From Nannobrachium achirus (Eukaryota; Chordata; Actinopteri; Myctophiformes; Myctophidae): DNA of 64,000 nucleotides. Positions within the stretch are counted from its first letter, which is position 1, and each line of letters starts with the position of its first letter. This document shows, in pieces, positions 1 to 17,034 of this stretch. The position numbers were made by a program, and so were the translations under genes. The stretch is from assembly GCA_963921795.1 (NCBI GenBank), contig OY997641.1:55156450-55220449 (forward strand), written 5' to 3'. The notes beneath the pieces were generated by a model. The model was not told where the DNA came from. It saw only the letters and a list, made by a program, of their open reading frames with translations, and did not search any database.

Positions 1-245
1 AGTCTAACCTACAGCAGGGATTGTCAAATGTTTCTTAAACCAGCACCCCATTATATGGGGGAAATTGTTTGGCGACCCCACACTTGATTTATAGTGCAAT
101 TTAAAGTTTAAATAAAGTATACATTAATCTACACATCTACACGTGTAAATAGTAGCTGAAGTGGGACAATGACTTGTAATGAATGCAGATTTGTTTAAGA
201 AGGAAGTTTGGGAGGAGAGCTGTTATCTACATTATTACGCCTGGC

Positions 246-672
246 TAGGGTGACCGTATGTCCCCCTTTGCGTGGGACAGTCCCACATTTCCATGACTTT
301 TCAGGCGTCCCACAAATTGAGACCCTGTCCCACATTGAGACTGGCAGGCTCCAGTAATAATCAATGTGCAGGTGTTCATAGGTGAGCAAGCTATAGCTAG
401 ACACGTACAGCATTGCTCTCTCACAAATAAATTATAGGGTTGGGTAGCCTAATAATTGGATGCTTATTAAGCCTGTTGAAATAACGTGAGAAATATCCCT
501 TAGGCTACAGCAGGTTACAAACAAAACGATAGGCAGTATCAAATGACCTCAAAGCATTTAATAACTTAAGTAGCCTAAGTTGCTAGTAACCACCCCGCCT
601 GCCCGTCCCACATTGTCCCACACAAACAATACTTCTGTCCCTCGAATAACCAGTTTGGATCTGGTCACCCTA
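246..672. mobile_element. hAT-like MITE with 8 bp target duplication
   Basis: Ends TAGGGTGACC and GGTCACCCTA are inverse copies, flanked by CGCCTGGC at 238-245 and 673-680. The interior has repeated GTCCCACA-type motifs and no gene. Confidence 0.88.
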
Positions 673-820
673 CGCCTGGCTGGGCCTACTGTACCTCTGG
701 CTGTTCCCATGGTTACCTCTATCCAGTGGTGAAATGTGTTACAATAATATTTCTGTATAAAAAAGAAAAAAGTAAATTGTGTGTGCTAAATTATTATATT
801 GGAATTATAATCCTCTAGAG

Positions 821-1013
821 CAGTGGTTCTCAAAGTGTGTTCCAGGGACTGTCTGGGTTCCTTGAAGGGGTTCCAAATGGATCCTTAAAGGTTTGTAACT
901 CTGAGAGTGATGGAACCAAATGGACACTTTGCGGGTCCATTTGGTTCCATTTGTACACTCTTAGTTATGGGGCTTATGGGGGTCCAGGAAATTTAACGTT
1001 TTGAGAACCACTG
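821..1013. mobile_element. hAT-like MITE, 193 bp
   Basis: TIRs CAGTGGTTCTCAAA and TTTTGAGAACCACTG are flanked by an exact 8 bp duplication, CTCTAGAG (813-820 and 1014-1021). Confidence 0.92.
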
Positions 1014-2431
1014 CTCTAGAGCATGTTCTTATCAGACATGTCATCATGGGGACAGACTGATGTCCTTATAAGAGATGTGCTGGACGTTACGACCATGTGG
1101 TGTCTAGCTCTAGAGGCTAGAAAGGAGTCTAAAAGTATCACAAACCAGAGTAACCAAAAACTACATTTATTAACAATCAAAGTTGAGATTACAGGAACTG
1201 AATACAAATATAAATAGGGAAATGTATGTCGTCGGGGTGACCAAAGCCAAAATACTCCACCCTACCTGAAAAGGAATGAAACTAAACTACACCAAATCTA
1301 AAATGACACTCTACGCTCCCTAACTAAACAAAACATGGTCAAAAAAGGGAATAAAAGAAATGGCAGCACACCCCTACCAAGCTTCCCTTCTCTTGTACAC
1401 CACCAACACATGGTTTGAAATATAGTTAATGATATAAACAATAAAGTTTCCCAACTATGGATAGCATATATTAGAATTGTCTGACTTTTCACTCAGCATT
1501 AAAGTTGCCTTGCACTAAGCATATGGCACACAGCCTACAGACAGTAGTGACACTAGCAACAAAAGGGGTTCAGCACAGGTGATGGCAACATGGCTGAAGA
1601 GAAAGTGAAACACATGTTTATTATTTTCAATAATAGATAAACAATCACATACATTTACAGCTGTATATGAGCCAAGTTCAGATTACAGCTTGAATGCCTC
1701 GGAAACTGGTCTCCTGAAAGCAAGCAGACTTTCATATGCCTCTTGCCTCTCAAATATTTTGTAGGCTATACATTATGAAGAGTTTAATTAGTTTTTTGTT
1801 ATAGGCTATGTTTTGGACAAAGTATACCGTATCACAACACAGTTAATATTCTCATGCTAATGTTTGCATTGCTTTACTCAATAGGTCAAGAAAGTAAAAA
1901 AAGTATATTATAAACATTGTCTACCATATGACATACAGTTAGTCAAGACATACAGTACATACAGTGTACTTGATATATCATTATACATTATTCATAATTT
2001 ACAATGTTTAGGAATGGAGCATTTTTTATTCTGACCCTTATTCTTGTTCATTGTTGAGATTCATGCTTTTATTAAACACAAGGCTTGGTGAGTCTGAGAT
2101 TTGGAAGCTTCCGTTCATTACTATTTTATTCTGTCCCCGTTCTATGCACTCCTGAGAGAGAAAATACAAAACTTGAATACTGAGCCATAGAGACAGCACG
2201 CTCAATCTGAAAACAAGTCCCAAATATGTTTTAAATAATGATTCTCAAGACATGTTTTGTTCGTTGCTCTGACTAAACTGCTGTACATACCAGTGCAAAG
2301 ATGCACTTTATCTTCATCCTTTAGATGGCTCAAGGCATAAGGAGTATCTGTCAAAGTCTTTATATCTCATCTTTCTTGTATCCGCAGTAGTGCTGTTAGT
2401 TGAAAATGAGCATCAGAAATATTCATTGAAA

Positions 2432-9213
<6,782 letters not shown>

Positions 9214-9684
9214 TTTTATGAGGGTTCCTGAGAAACCGATATAAAATACAGCATTTACATTTACAATCAGTTTGTCTTTGTTTATTGTTGAGAAGGTCAG
9301 AAGGTCTGGCTTATGTAGATTCCTGCTCACCTGACAAAACACTGGATTTCAGTCAGTCAGCATTTTCCTTTTTCTTTTACAACCACCAAGGACCTTAAGA
9401 CTAAAGGGACAAATTGGAGAAAAGAAAGATAGAAAACAAAGCAAAAACATAAATATAATAGCAGAATTCATGTAAAACTTTTCTTAAACAATGCAAACTA
9501 CTTTTAATGCAATTCTTTATGGAAGTTTCCTGGTTCCTACTGTACTTGCTCCTTTTCTAGGAATGTAATTTTTTTTTCTCTCAGGGGAACATATTTCAGC
9601 AAACCACTTACCAAGAATGTCTGTTGTAAAATGAATGGGCGAGTGTGAGCCATCATGTTGTAGCAATAGGAGTCACTGGTACCT

Positions 9685-9685
<1 letters not shown>

Positions 9686-9778
<93 letters not shown>
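9686..9778. repeat. (CA)n microsatellite
   Basis: Uninterrupted CA dinucleotides. Confidence 0.98.
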
Positions 9779-9780
<2 letters not shown>

Positions 9781-10094
9781 TGAAATGGTAACAACAAAAA
9801 ATAGATAATGGAAACTTTTAGATAATATATTGATCAAATAGCATGTATAAGTCGAACAAAACAAACACAAGCATTACATGCAACATTAATTTGATGGGAC
9901 TGGAGACTAGATGACGTCTACAGTGTATATCTCTGATACTCGGAAAGGAAAAGATGCATTACTGAGGGCAATACATCTCAGAGAGGAAATAGTTTAGTGT
10001 AACTTGAGGCCAGCTAGGGGCAAAAGTCCACTCTCGCACCGAGTGCAGGAGGACTTTGACATAATTATAAACCATTGCTTGTGAACATAAAAAT

Positions 10095-10232
10095 ACTGCT
10101 CAAAGAAATGAAGGGAACAAAATGTTCCCTTAATTTATTTTAATTCATTTGAGTATAGTATACCGTAGTACTGCTCAAAGAAAGCTCAAAGAATTAAGGG
10201 AACAATTTGTTCCCTTCATTTCTTTGAGCAGT
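10095..10232. repeat. Short hairpin element
   Basis: ACTGCTCAAAGAAATGAAGG at the left end pairs with the inverse sequence at the right end, giving a ~135 bp foldback with GGGAACA/TGTTCCC steps inside. It is probably a degenerate MITE. Confidence 0.7.
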
Positions 10233-10449
10233 GGTAGTGTTTGTAAATGATTATGTAGAGTAAACAGACAATTTTGTATTTGTTCACACTGGTCCCTAAA
10301 GAGGTACTGTTTGTTTCTACATTCTGAGGGACCTCTTTCACAATCACATTGTTCACAGTAGAATTGTAGCCTTGTAGTTATCTAAGTTTAGTATAGTTTG
10401 CATTACCTTCAGTAAAATAGAAAACACTCAACTATAAAATACCACAAGT

Positions 10450-10618
10450 CTACATTATCTGATCTCATCATTCCACAAATCTTATCTCAACAACTGGGTG
10501 TGGTACAGAACAGATTTAATTCTCGCTCACTCAACTCAAGAATAAAATTCCTCAATTCTACATTAAATCTGATCTCATCATTCCACAAATCGTATCTCAA
10601 CAACTGGGTGTGGTATAC
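10450..10618. repeat. Direct duplication of ~60 bp
   Basis: CTGATCTCATCATTCCACAA and following sequence up to GGGTGTGGTA occurs twice, about 108 bases apart. Confidence 0.85.
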
Positions 10619-11091
10619 GTATGTAATTCTTCTGCACTGTAGATTAGGTCGCAGGTTATTTTTTAGTTTGTTACTTTAACACACTTTGTAATCTGACTTC
10701 TTGTAATCTAGGCAAGGTTATGATATTACATATTACATTTACACCAAGCAGTACAAACTTGATTATTTGATTTATTTTGGGGAAACTTACTGTGAATTCC
10801 ATTCTTCAAACACTCTCCAGTCTTCAGTCTTGGTATTGGTTGGTTTCTTTAAATAAATCAATGCAGCCTGTTTCTTTCACTATACCAGTTAATGGCTCAG
10901 ACCTTGCACCCGCAGCGAAGCAAAGCTTGAAGTAGAAGGGGGAATCTGTGGAGAGACTATTTAGGCAATGTTTCCTGGCAACATACTGTATCTAGGGTGT
11001 GGCTTAACTTGAGAGCTCTTCTGAATTCACTGGCAACTCCCCCTGCATGCAAATAGAAACTGATTACGGAATAGAAACTTAACAGATAAAT

Positions 11092-11376
11092 GGTAAATGG
11101 TAAATGGTGCATTTATATAGCGCTTTTAATCCAAAGCGCTTTACATAGATTGTGCATTACATTCACCCATTCACACACACATTCATACACCGGTGGCGGA
11201 GGAAGCCATGCAAGGCACCAACCTACTCACCGGAGGCAATTAGGGGTTCAGAGTCTTGCCCAAGGACCCTTCGACATTAACTCAGGGGGAGCCCGGATTC
11301 GAACTGGGAACCCTTCGGGATTTATACCCTTCGTGCTCTAATACCAGTTTCTCTACCCCTGAGCTATGCCGCCCCT
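11092..11376 (-). mobile_element. tRNA-headed SINE
   Basis: On the minus strand the head has an A-box-like TAGCTCAGGGGTAGAG and a B-box-like AGTTCGAATCC. The tail contains AAAGCGCTATATAAATGCAC. A second, rearranged copy in the opposite orientation is at 14152-14475. Confidence 0.8.
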
Positions 11377-11454
11377 TGACCAAGTAATATCCAAAATAGA
11401 ATACCAATTGCAAACCTGTTCTTAATATTTTACTCACAATGTTTTGTTGTTTTG

Positions 11455-11456
<2 letters not shown>

Positions 11457-11502
<46 letters not shown>
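11457..11502. repeat. (CA)n microsatellite
   Basis: Pure CA repeats. Confidence 0.97.
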
Positions 11503-11503
<1 letters not shown>

Positions 11504-12156
11504 CAGGCAGAGAAAGCAAGCTTAAGTCTTCACCTGTGCCTTACAAAGAAGTTCTACACCCACATACCCCAGAACAATACTGTATGATGGGCAGGGGCAG
11601 GGCGCAAACAGTGCATGCAATGCCGTTAGACAATATCAAACAGCACATTTGTACAATCAGTAATTACATGGAACAACAGACCATGTGTCAAATAATGTTT
11701 AGTGTTGATATAATATAACCAGCTTGGAGTGCTGGATGGATGTGGTGATATAGTTCAGACAATGTTGACTGTAGGGCCGATTCATACTCCACTTTTAGAG
11801 CCGAATTTATTTCGGTTTGGCTCTTTCCAAACGTCATTCAGAGGTTCACGGGGGCGGGTACCGTCATTAATTTGGCTGGTGCCACCGAGATTGTATGACT
11901 CCCCAAACCGAACTGAGACTTGAATCGGCCCCTAAACTTTGAGTTACTCAAAAGTATTGTATACTATTCCAACTATTTCACTGTGGGTATATGCTTCCTT
12001 GTTCTCATTGCGTTGTGCTATGTTTCAAAGCAAATATCACATACATCCAACAAACATCTGCATGAAAATGGTATGCTGAATCACAGAGAAAGAACAAAGT
12101 ATGCTCTGATGAAGGCTCATAGCCAAAACGCGGAAGCGTTCTTTGTTGGCGTGTGT

Positions 12157-12184
12157 CAAAAAATCACACCCGTGTGAAGTGGAG

Positions 12185-12236
<52 letters not shown>

Positions 12237-12869
12237 CGATTTGTGTGACATTTGAAGAAAATATGTAGGAAAAGGAGCAAAAAGTGTGTTTTGGAGAAAA
12301 TTCAAGATGGCGGAAAATCTATCATGGCGCAAATGGGCGTGGCCTATATGGGGAGATGCGTCATGACCCAAGGAATCCAGGGAAAAAATATTTTTAATTT
12401 TCCGACCTACGGTTCAAGAGTTACAGGCCAAAACGTAAAGTGGGGTGTTATGGCGCCACCATGCGGCCAAATGACACAATTATTTTTTATTTAATCCTTG
12501 AAACCATTATGAACCTCCTCTCCAAGTCTTGAAACTCTAGCCCCTATGGTTTGCGAGAGACAAATAATTGAATGTGAGTTTTTGCGATTGCCATTATAAG
12601 TCAATGGGGAAAATTAATTCACTAATAAATTAATATCAATTAAACTATTGAACCTTTCTCTTAGCAAGTTACTAGCCCACTATTCCCGAGTAAGCCGGTC
12701 GATTTGACATATGGCGCGAGTGTGTGGTGGCAAAACTGTGGGACTAGTAGCGTGCCGAAGTCAGGCTACATACAGACACACACACACACAGACAGACAGA
12801 CCCACAAAGCTACGTATAGGGAGCCTGTGTTTCACACAGCTCCAAAAATCGCACCCGTGTGAAGTGGAG

Positions 12870-12943
<74 letters not shown>

Positions 12944-13586
12944 ATCATGTGTACCGATTTTTGTGACATTTGAAGAAAATATGTAGGAAAAGGAGCAAAA
13001 AGTGTGTTTTGGAGAAAATTCAAGATGGCGGAAAATCTATCATGGCGCAAATGGGCGTGGCCTATATGGGGAGATGCGTCATGACCCAAGGAATCCAGGG
13101 AAAAAATATGTTTAATTTTCCGACCTACGGTTCAAGAGTTACAGGCCAAAACGTATCGTGGGGTGTTATGGCGCCACCATGCGGCCAAATGACACAAGTA
13201 TTTTTTATTTAATCCTTGAAATCATTATGAACCTCCTCTCCAAGTCTTGAAACTCTAGCCCCTATGGTTTGCGAGAGACAAATAATTGAATGTGAGTTTT
13301 TGCGATTGCCATTATAAGTCAATGGGGAAAATTAATTCACTAATAAATTAATATCAATTAAACTATTGAACCTTTCTCTTAGCAAGTTACTAGCCCACTA
13401 TTCCCGAGTAAGCCGGTCGATTTGACATATGGCGCGAGTGTGTGGTGGCAAAACTGTGGGACTAGTAGCGTGCCGAAGTTTAGGAAGTTCAGGCTACATA
13501 CAGACACACAGACAGACACACAGACAGACAGACAGACAGACCCACACGGCCACGTATAGGGAGCCTGTGCTTCACACAGCTCCAAA
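12157..13586. repeat. Tandem duplication of a ~0.7 kb (TG)n-bearing repeat
   Basis: Two nearly identical units (12157-12841 and 12842-13586) each run from ATCRCACCCGTGTGAAGTGG through a (TG)n tract, a shared ~500 bp body, and a CAGACAGACAGA run to CACAGCTCCAAAAA. They differ mainly in (TG)n and CAGA length. A partial inverted copy follows at about 13660-13890 with (CA)n. The small frames within are by-products of the repeat. Confidence 0.9.
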
Positions 13587-13786
13587 AAACAAAGGAAATG
13601 TGAGTACTTTGTCCTCCATTGATTTGAAGTTTTGGATGTGCTCCCCCTTCTTTTTTGAGCGGTGGTCACAACGCTCCTATACGTGGCCGTGTGTGTGGGT
13701 CTGTCTGTCTGTCTGTCTCCGTGTCTGTCTGTCTGTAGCCTGCAGTAACCTTTTCTGACCACACATGTTAAGGGAGGGGCGCTGTT

Positions 13787-13787
<1 letters not shown>

Positions 13788-13863
<76 letters not shown>
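13788..13863. repeat. (CA)n microsatellite
   Basis: CA repeats inside the inverted partial copy of the preceding repeat. Confidence 0.97.
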
Positions 13864-13865
<2 letters not shown>

Positions 13866-14151
13866 ACCGCTCAGTTCACACGAGTGTGATTTTCCCCCCC
13901 CCAATTTTTATGTGTTATTAGACTTTAGGTCTATCACTCCACTGAGAAAACCCATTGCTGATGTGCCACCTCTTTTTCTTATGTTGGTGGACAAAGTTGG
14001 CTACTTACTGTAACTCCAGTAGCCTATTTGTGTTAAATGATAGATATTGATGTCTCTGTTAAATTGGACAAATTCTTATTTACATAATGTGTTCTGGCAA
14101 AAGTCAAGGCTTCCTGAGGGATGGGATACTACAGAAGTACGGAAATATTTG

Positions 14152-14475
14152 CTGCACAGTGGCACAGTGGGTAGAGTGGCTGTCTTAGAACACAGAGGGT
14201 TCCCGAAGGGTTCCCAGTTCAATCCCAGGCTCCCCCAGAGTTAGTGTCGAAGTGTCCTTGATCAAGACTCTGAACCCCTAGTTTCTCCCGATAAGCAGGT
14301 TAGTGCCTTGCATGGTTTCCTCCGCCATCGATGTGTGAACATTCTCTCGAGACAGAGTCATTTTCTGTTGGGCCCAGAGTCAAAGGAAGAGGTACAGACC
14401 GAGTGGGCGTTCCCCTTTCTTTGACGATGGCTTGCCAAATTGATGTTTGAATGGGTGAATGTAATGCACAATGGC
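14152..14475 (+). mobile_element. tRNA-headed SINE, rearranged
   Basis: Same family as 11092-11376, now on the plus strand (GTGGGTAGAGTGGCTGTCTT head, CAGTTCAATCCCAGGC box). About 80 bases at 14345-14425 replace part of the body. Their reverse complement resembles 33037-33098 (CTTCCTTTGACTCTGG), so a second repeat was inserted or exchanged. Confidence 0.7.
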
Positions 14476-15914
14476 CGGATTTCCCAAAACGATTTTAGCC
14501 CATCGTAGCTCACGCATGGTCGTAGAGACCAAGCCCCGCCCCCGACCGTCCGTCATGTTCCCGGGTTTACAGTACATGGGTTCCGGCAGAGTAACTTATT
14601 TAGCCCCCTACAACCACACCATCATTCAGATTTCACAAAAAAAGGGCTTAATAAAGTCTCACACCTGTCTAAATATGGTACGGCATTCTATAATTACTTG
14701 TATTCTCAGTGTTCTTTAATAAGAAGCCTTTTTATCCGACCGAGTTCAAACGAGTTTTGGGCAACATTTACTATGCATTCCGTATCTATAATGTAATACT
14801 TATAATGCATTATAATCTGTTTATAACATCATATCTATAATGTGTTATAAACGTACTTAGATAATGCTCATAACACTGTATAATTATAGTTAGGCCTACT
14901 AGAAAAAGTGCCCTTTGGGAAAATGGCTGTAGTGGAGTTATGGACAGAAGTAGTATTTGTTTGATTCAGGCACTGTTCACACAACGCTGTTTTCTAGAGA
15001 AAACTGCATGAATAAAACATCAGATAGGCCTATGTCATCCATTTAGATGACAACAGCGTTTTCGGGAGTTGAAAACAACAAAGTGACACCAGGGTGGAAA
15101 TCTTTGAAGATGTGTGATGGCATGGCTCACTTGCAGACTAGTGCAGCCACCATGGTGAATGTAAACTCTCTGACTGTAGCCTCCCACAATTTTCAATGCT
15201 TACAGTATCCACATCTTGGAATGCTCTTATACGGACATACTGAGTCTATTGTGTCTGCATCTGCATGCATCTGTACTGTATGTGCAGAATGCAAGCATCT
15301 CACTTCCTGCCAACTTATACTTAGGAGCCGTGGCCCAGATAGCCACGGTTATCTGTTTCCTGCACTGCGGTTGCACGTCGTTCCATCTCCTATTTAACTT
15401 GCATTGTATTTGTGAACCACAGTGAGCATTTACGCAGAAAGTTTAACCAATGTACCCTTTATGATGTTTCATAATATGTAACCTCCTTTTTAACCTTAAC
15501 CCACGTGACTGCCACTGGGCTGCACATAATATCTTGCCTGAGGGTAATAAAGTAGAGCATATTGAACTCCGATTATAATTACATCTAACGATGCTTTTCC
15601 TCCATTCACGTTTGGTGAATGTAGCCTTGGCCAGGAAAATTTGATGTCTTCAGGCGGTAACCATTTTTTCCCAACAAGAGGCTCCTCTGGGGAGGTATTG
15701 GGTGGGTCCCTCCTGAGGTCTTGAGGCGACATAGGTGCACCTGTTTGTTGTTTCAGTCTGTTCTCCGATGATGCATCGTCTCCTTTCCTGCTGCTAAGAC
15801 GTATATCACTCTGGGTTTTTCATAATTTCTCTCATCCACATACCATATCAAACTCAAGGGATATAGCAGCGATTTTGCAACACATATACTGTAGGCCACC
15901 TATTAAATATACAG

Positions 15915-15970
<56 letters not shown>
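15915..15970. repeat. (TA)n microsatellite
   Basis: TA dinucleotides directly before the tRNA-like repeats. Confidence 0.97.
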
Positions 15971-15976
<6 letters not shown>

Positions 15977-16370
15977 ACGGAGGTAATCCAATCCTCCCCA
16001 CCCGGTTTCAAACCCGGATCTCCCGCGTGAAAGTCCAATATCTTAACCATCACACCAAAGGGACATCACTGTGGAGTAAGGGTTAAGATATTCGACTTTC
16101 ATGCGGGAGACCCGGGTTCGAAACCGGGTGGGGAGGTTCGGATCACCTCCGTTACATTGGTGCCCTGACCCGGATCCGCGCTTCCCCGTAGGAGGAGGTC
16201 AAGGGGGGGTGAGTGTGGCGGAGAGAGTCGCAGCCCCAGCCTGAAGCCTCAAAAGTCTAGTCATTCCATAGGGATATCCCTTTGGAGTAATGGTTAAGAT
16301 ATTGGACTTTCACGTGGGACACCTGGGTTCGAAACCGGGTAGGGAGGTTCGGATCACCTCCGTTACATAT
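15968..16370. repeat. Three tRNA-Glu-like repeat copies
   Basis: One minus copy (about 15968-16066) and two plus copies (about 16067-16160 and 16265-16370) share GGTTAAGATATTNGACTTTC, a B-box-like GGTTCGAAACC and GGAGGTTCGGATCACCTCCG. The anticodon-loop position reads CTTTCAC, as in tRNA-Glu (UUC), but the anticodon and acceptor stems do not pair well. These are tRNA-derived repeats rather than working genes. The first two are head to head. Confidence 0.6.
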
Positions 16371-16779
16371 ATATATATATATATATATAAATATAATGAC
16401 TAGACTATAGTCCATACTGTAAGCAGAAAGAACAACAATTTCTGAGTCACAAAATATCGCCAATGGTGATAAAATAACGCCATTGGCGAATACTTGCCAC
16501 ACCAAAATCAACCAGGGAAAGCTCTTTAGGCTACTGCTGTGTATGTGTGTGTGTGTGTGCGCCTGTTTTACTCTTGAAAGATAAACCAATGGAAACGGTA
16601 GGTTATTTTGTTTTTGTTGTGCTGATCTGGGCATACAACCTGTCCATGATCCATAGATATCCCCAACCAAAGATCCCCAATAGACGAGATATGATCTAGT
16701 TAGCTACTTTATTCAAACTTTATTCTACTTTATTTAATCTGAGTTACCAGAAGTTTTCTCTTTTTTTTGGGCTGAGACC

Positions 16780-16963
16780 GTCTATGTGTATACACTTCCG
16801 GGCTCCTCACTGGGCGTGGTCACACCATGTGACGTGTATACAGGAAATGAATCCAAGCTAGTTTGGTTATCTTGTCGTACATCAACCGTCTTTGTTTTGT
16901 CCCGGTCTTCTCTCTACAGTTGAACTCTTTCTCCCTGGACGAGTTAGTGGACACAACACAAGG
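16780..16963 (+). promoter_or_regulatory. Probable cdk9 promoter and 5' UTR
   Basis: The stretch just before the first cdk9 exon includes a GTGACGTG CRE-like site near 16830 and a GGGCGTGG GC-type site near 16813. There is no obvious TATA box. It is assigned by position and composition only. Confidence 0.35.
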
Positions 16964-17034
16964 ATGCAGCGAGGAGAAAAAGCGGCATCCAATGCCGCTG
17001 CCACCACCGCCGCGGCGGCGGCGGCGGCTGAGAA
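16964..17034 (+). CDS. cdk9: Alternative first coding exon of cdk9 (long isoform)
   Basis: ATG at 16964 opens 23 codons rich in Ala ([20 protein letters not shown] and onward) and stops at a GTATGA donor at 17035. A 97-base intron ends in CTCTATAG, and the next exon (17132) continues in frame as KPDREAAI into the standard MSKYYDG start at 17154. Mammalian CDK9 also has a long (55 kDa) form whose N-terminal extension begins MQR and is low-complexity. Here the extension is much shorter, 31 residues. The frame and splice sites are seen directly. Use of this start is inferred. Confidence 0.6.

Larger units (their letters stand above)
1..2431. other. Non-coding DNA downstream of the SAMD9-like gene
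   Basis: AT-rich sequence with two hAT-like MITEs (246-672 and 821-1013, listed separately) and the probable 3' UTR of the minus-strand gene nearest 2431. I see no further gene. Confidence 0.6.
9214..16779. other. Intergenic region between the SAMD9-like gene and cdk9
   Basis: No convincing coding sequence. The 5' UTR and promoter of the minus-strand gene should lie in its first part; a CTCAG acceptor-like site just before the ATG hints at a further non-coding exon. The rest is dominated by MITEs, SINEs, microsatellites and the duplicated (TG)n repeat, listed separately. The interval 14480-15900 shows only short AT-rich motifs. Confidence 0.6.

Noticed and set aside
9537-9870. Frames of alternating Cys-Val or His-Thr residues (also at 12711, 13379, 27507, 44548)
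   Set aside because: They are translations of (CA)n or (TG)n microsatellites.
10835-10885. Candidate interferon-response element upstream of the SAMD9-like gene
   Set aside because: TTTCTTTCAC-type sequence is present but the spacing does not fit GAAANNGAAA, and the transcription start is unknown.
12252-13212. An 80-residue frame (starting MKKICRKRSKKC) present twice
   Set aside because: It repeats only because the surrounding ~0.7 kb repeat is duplicated. The region has no family match I recognise and no gene signals.
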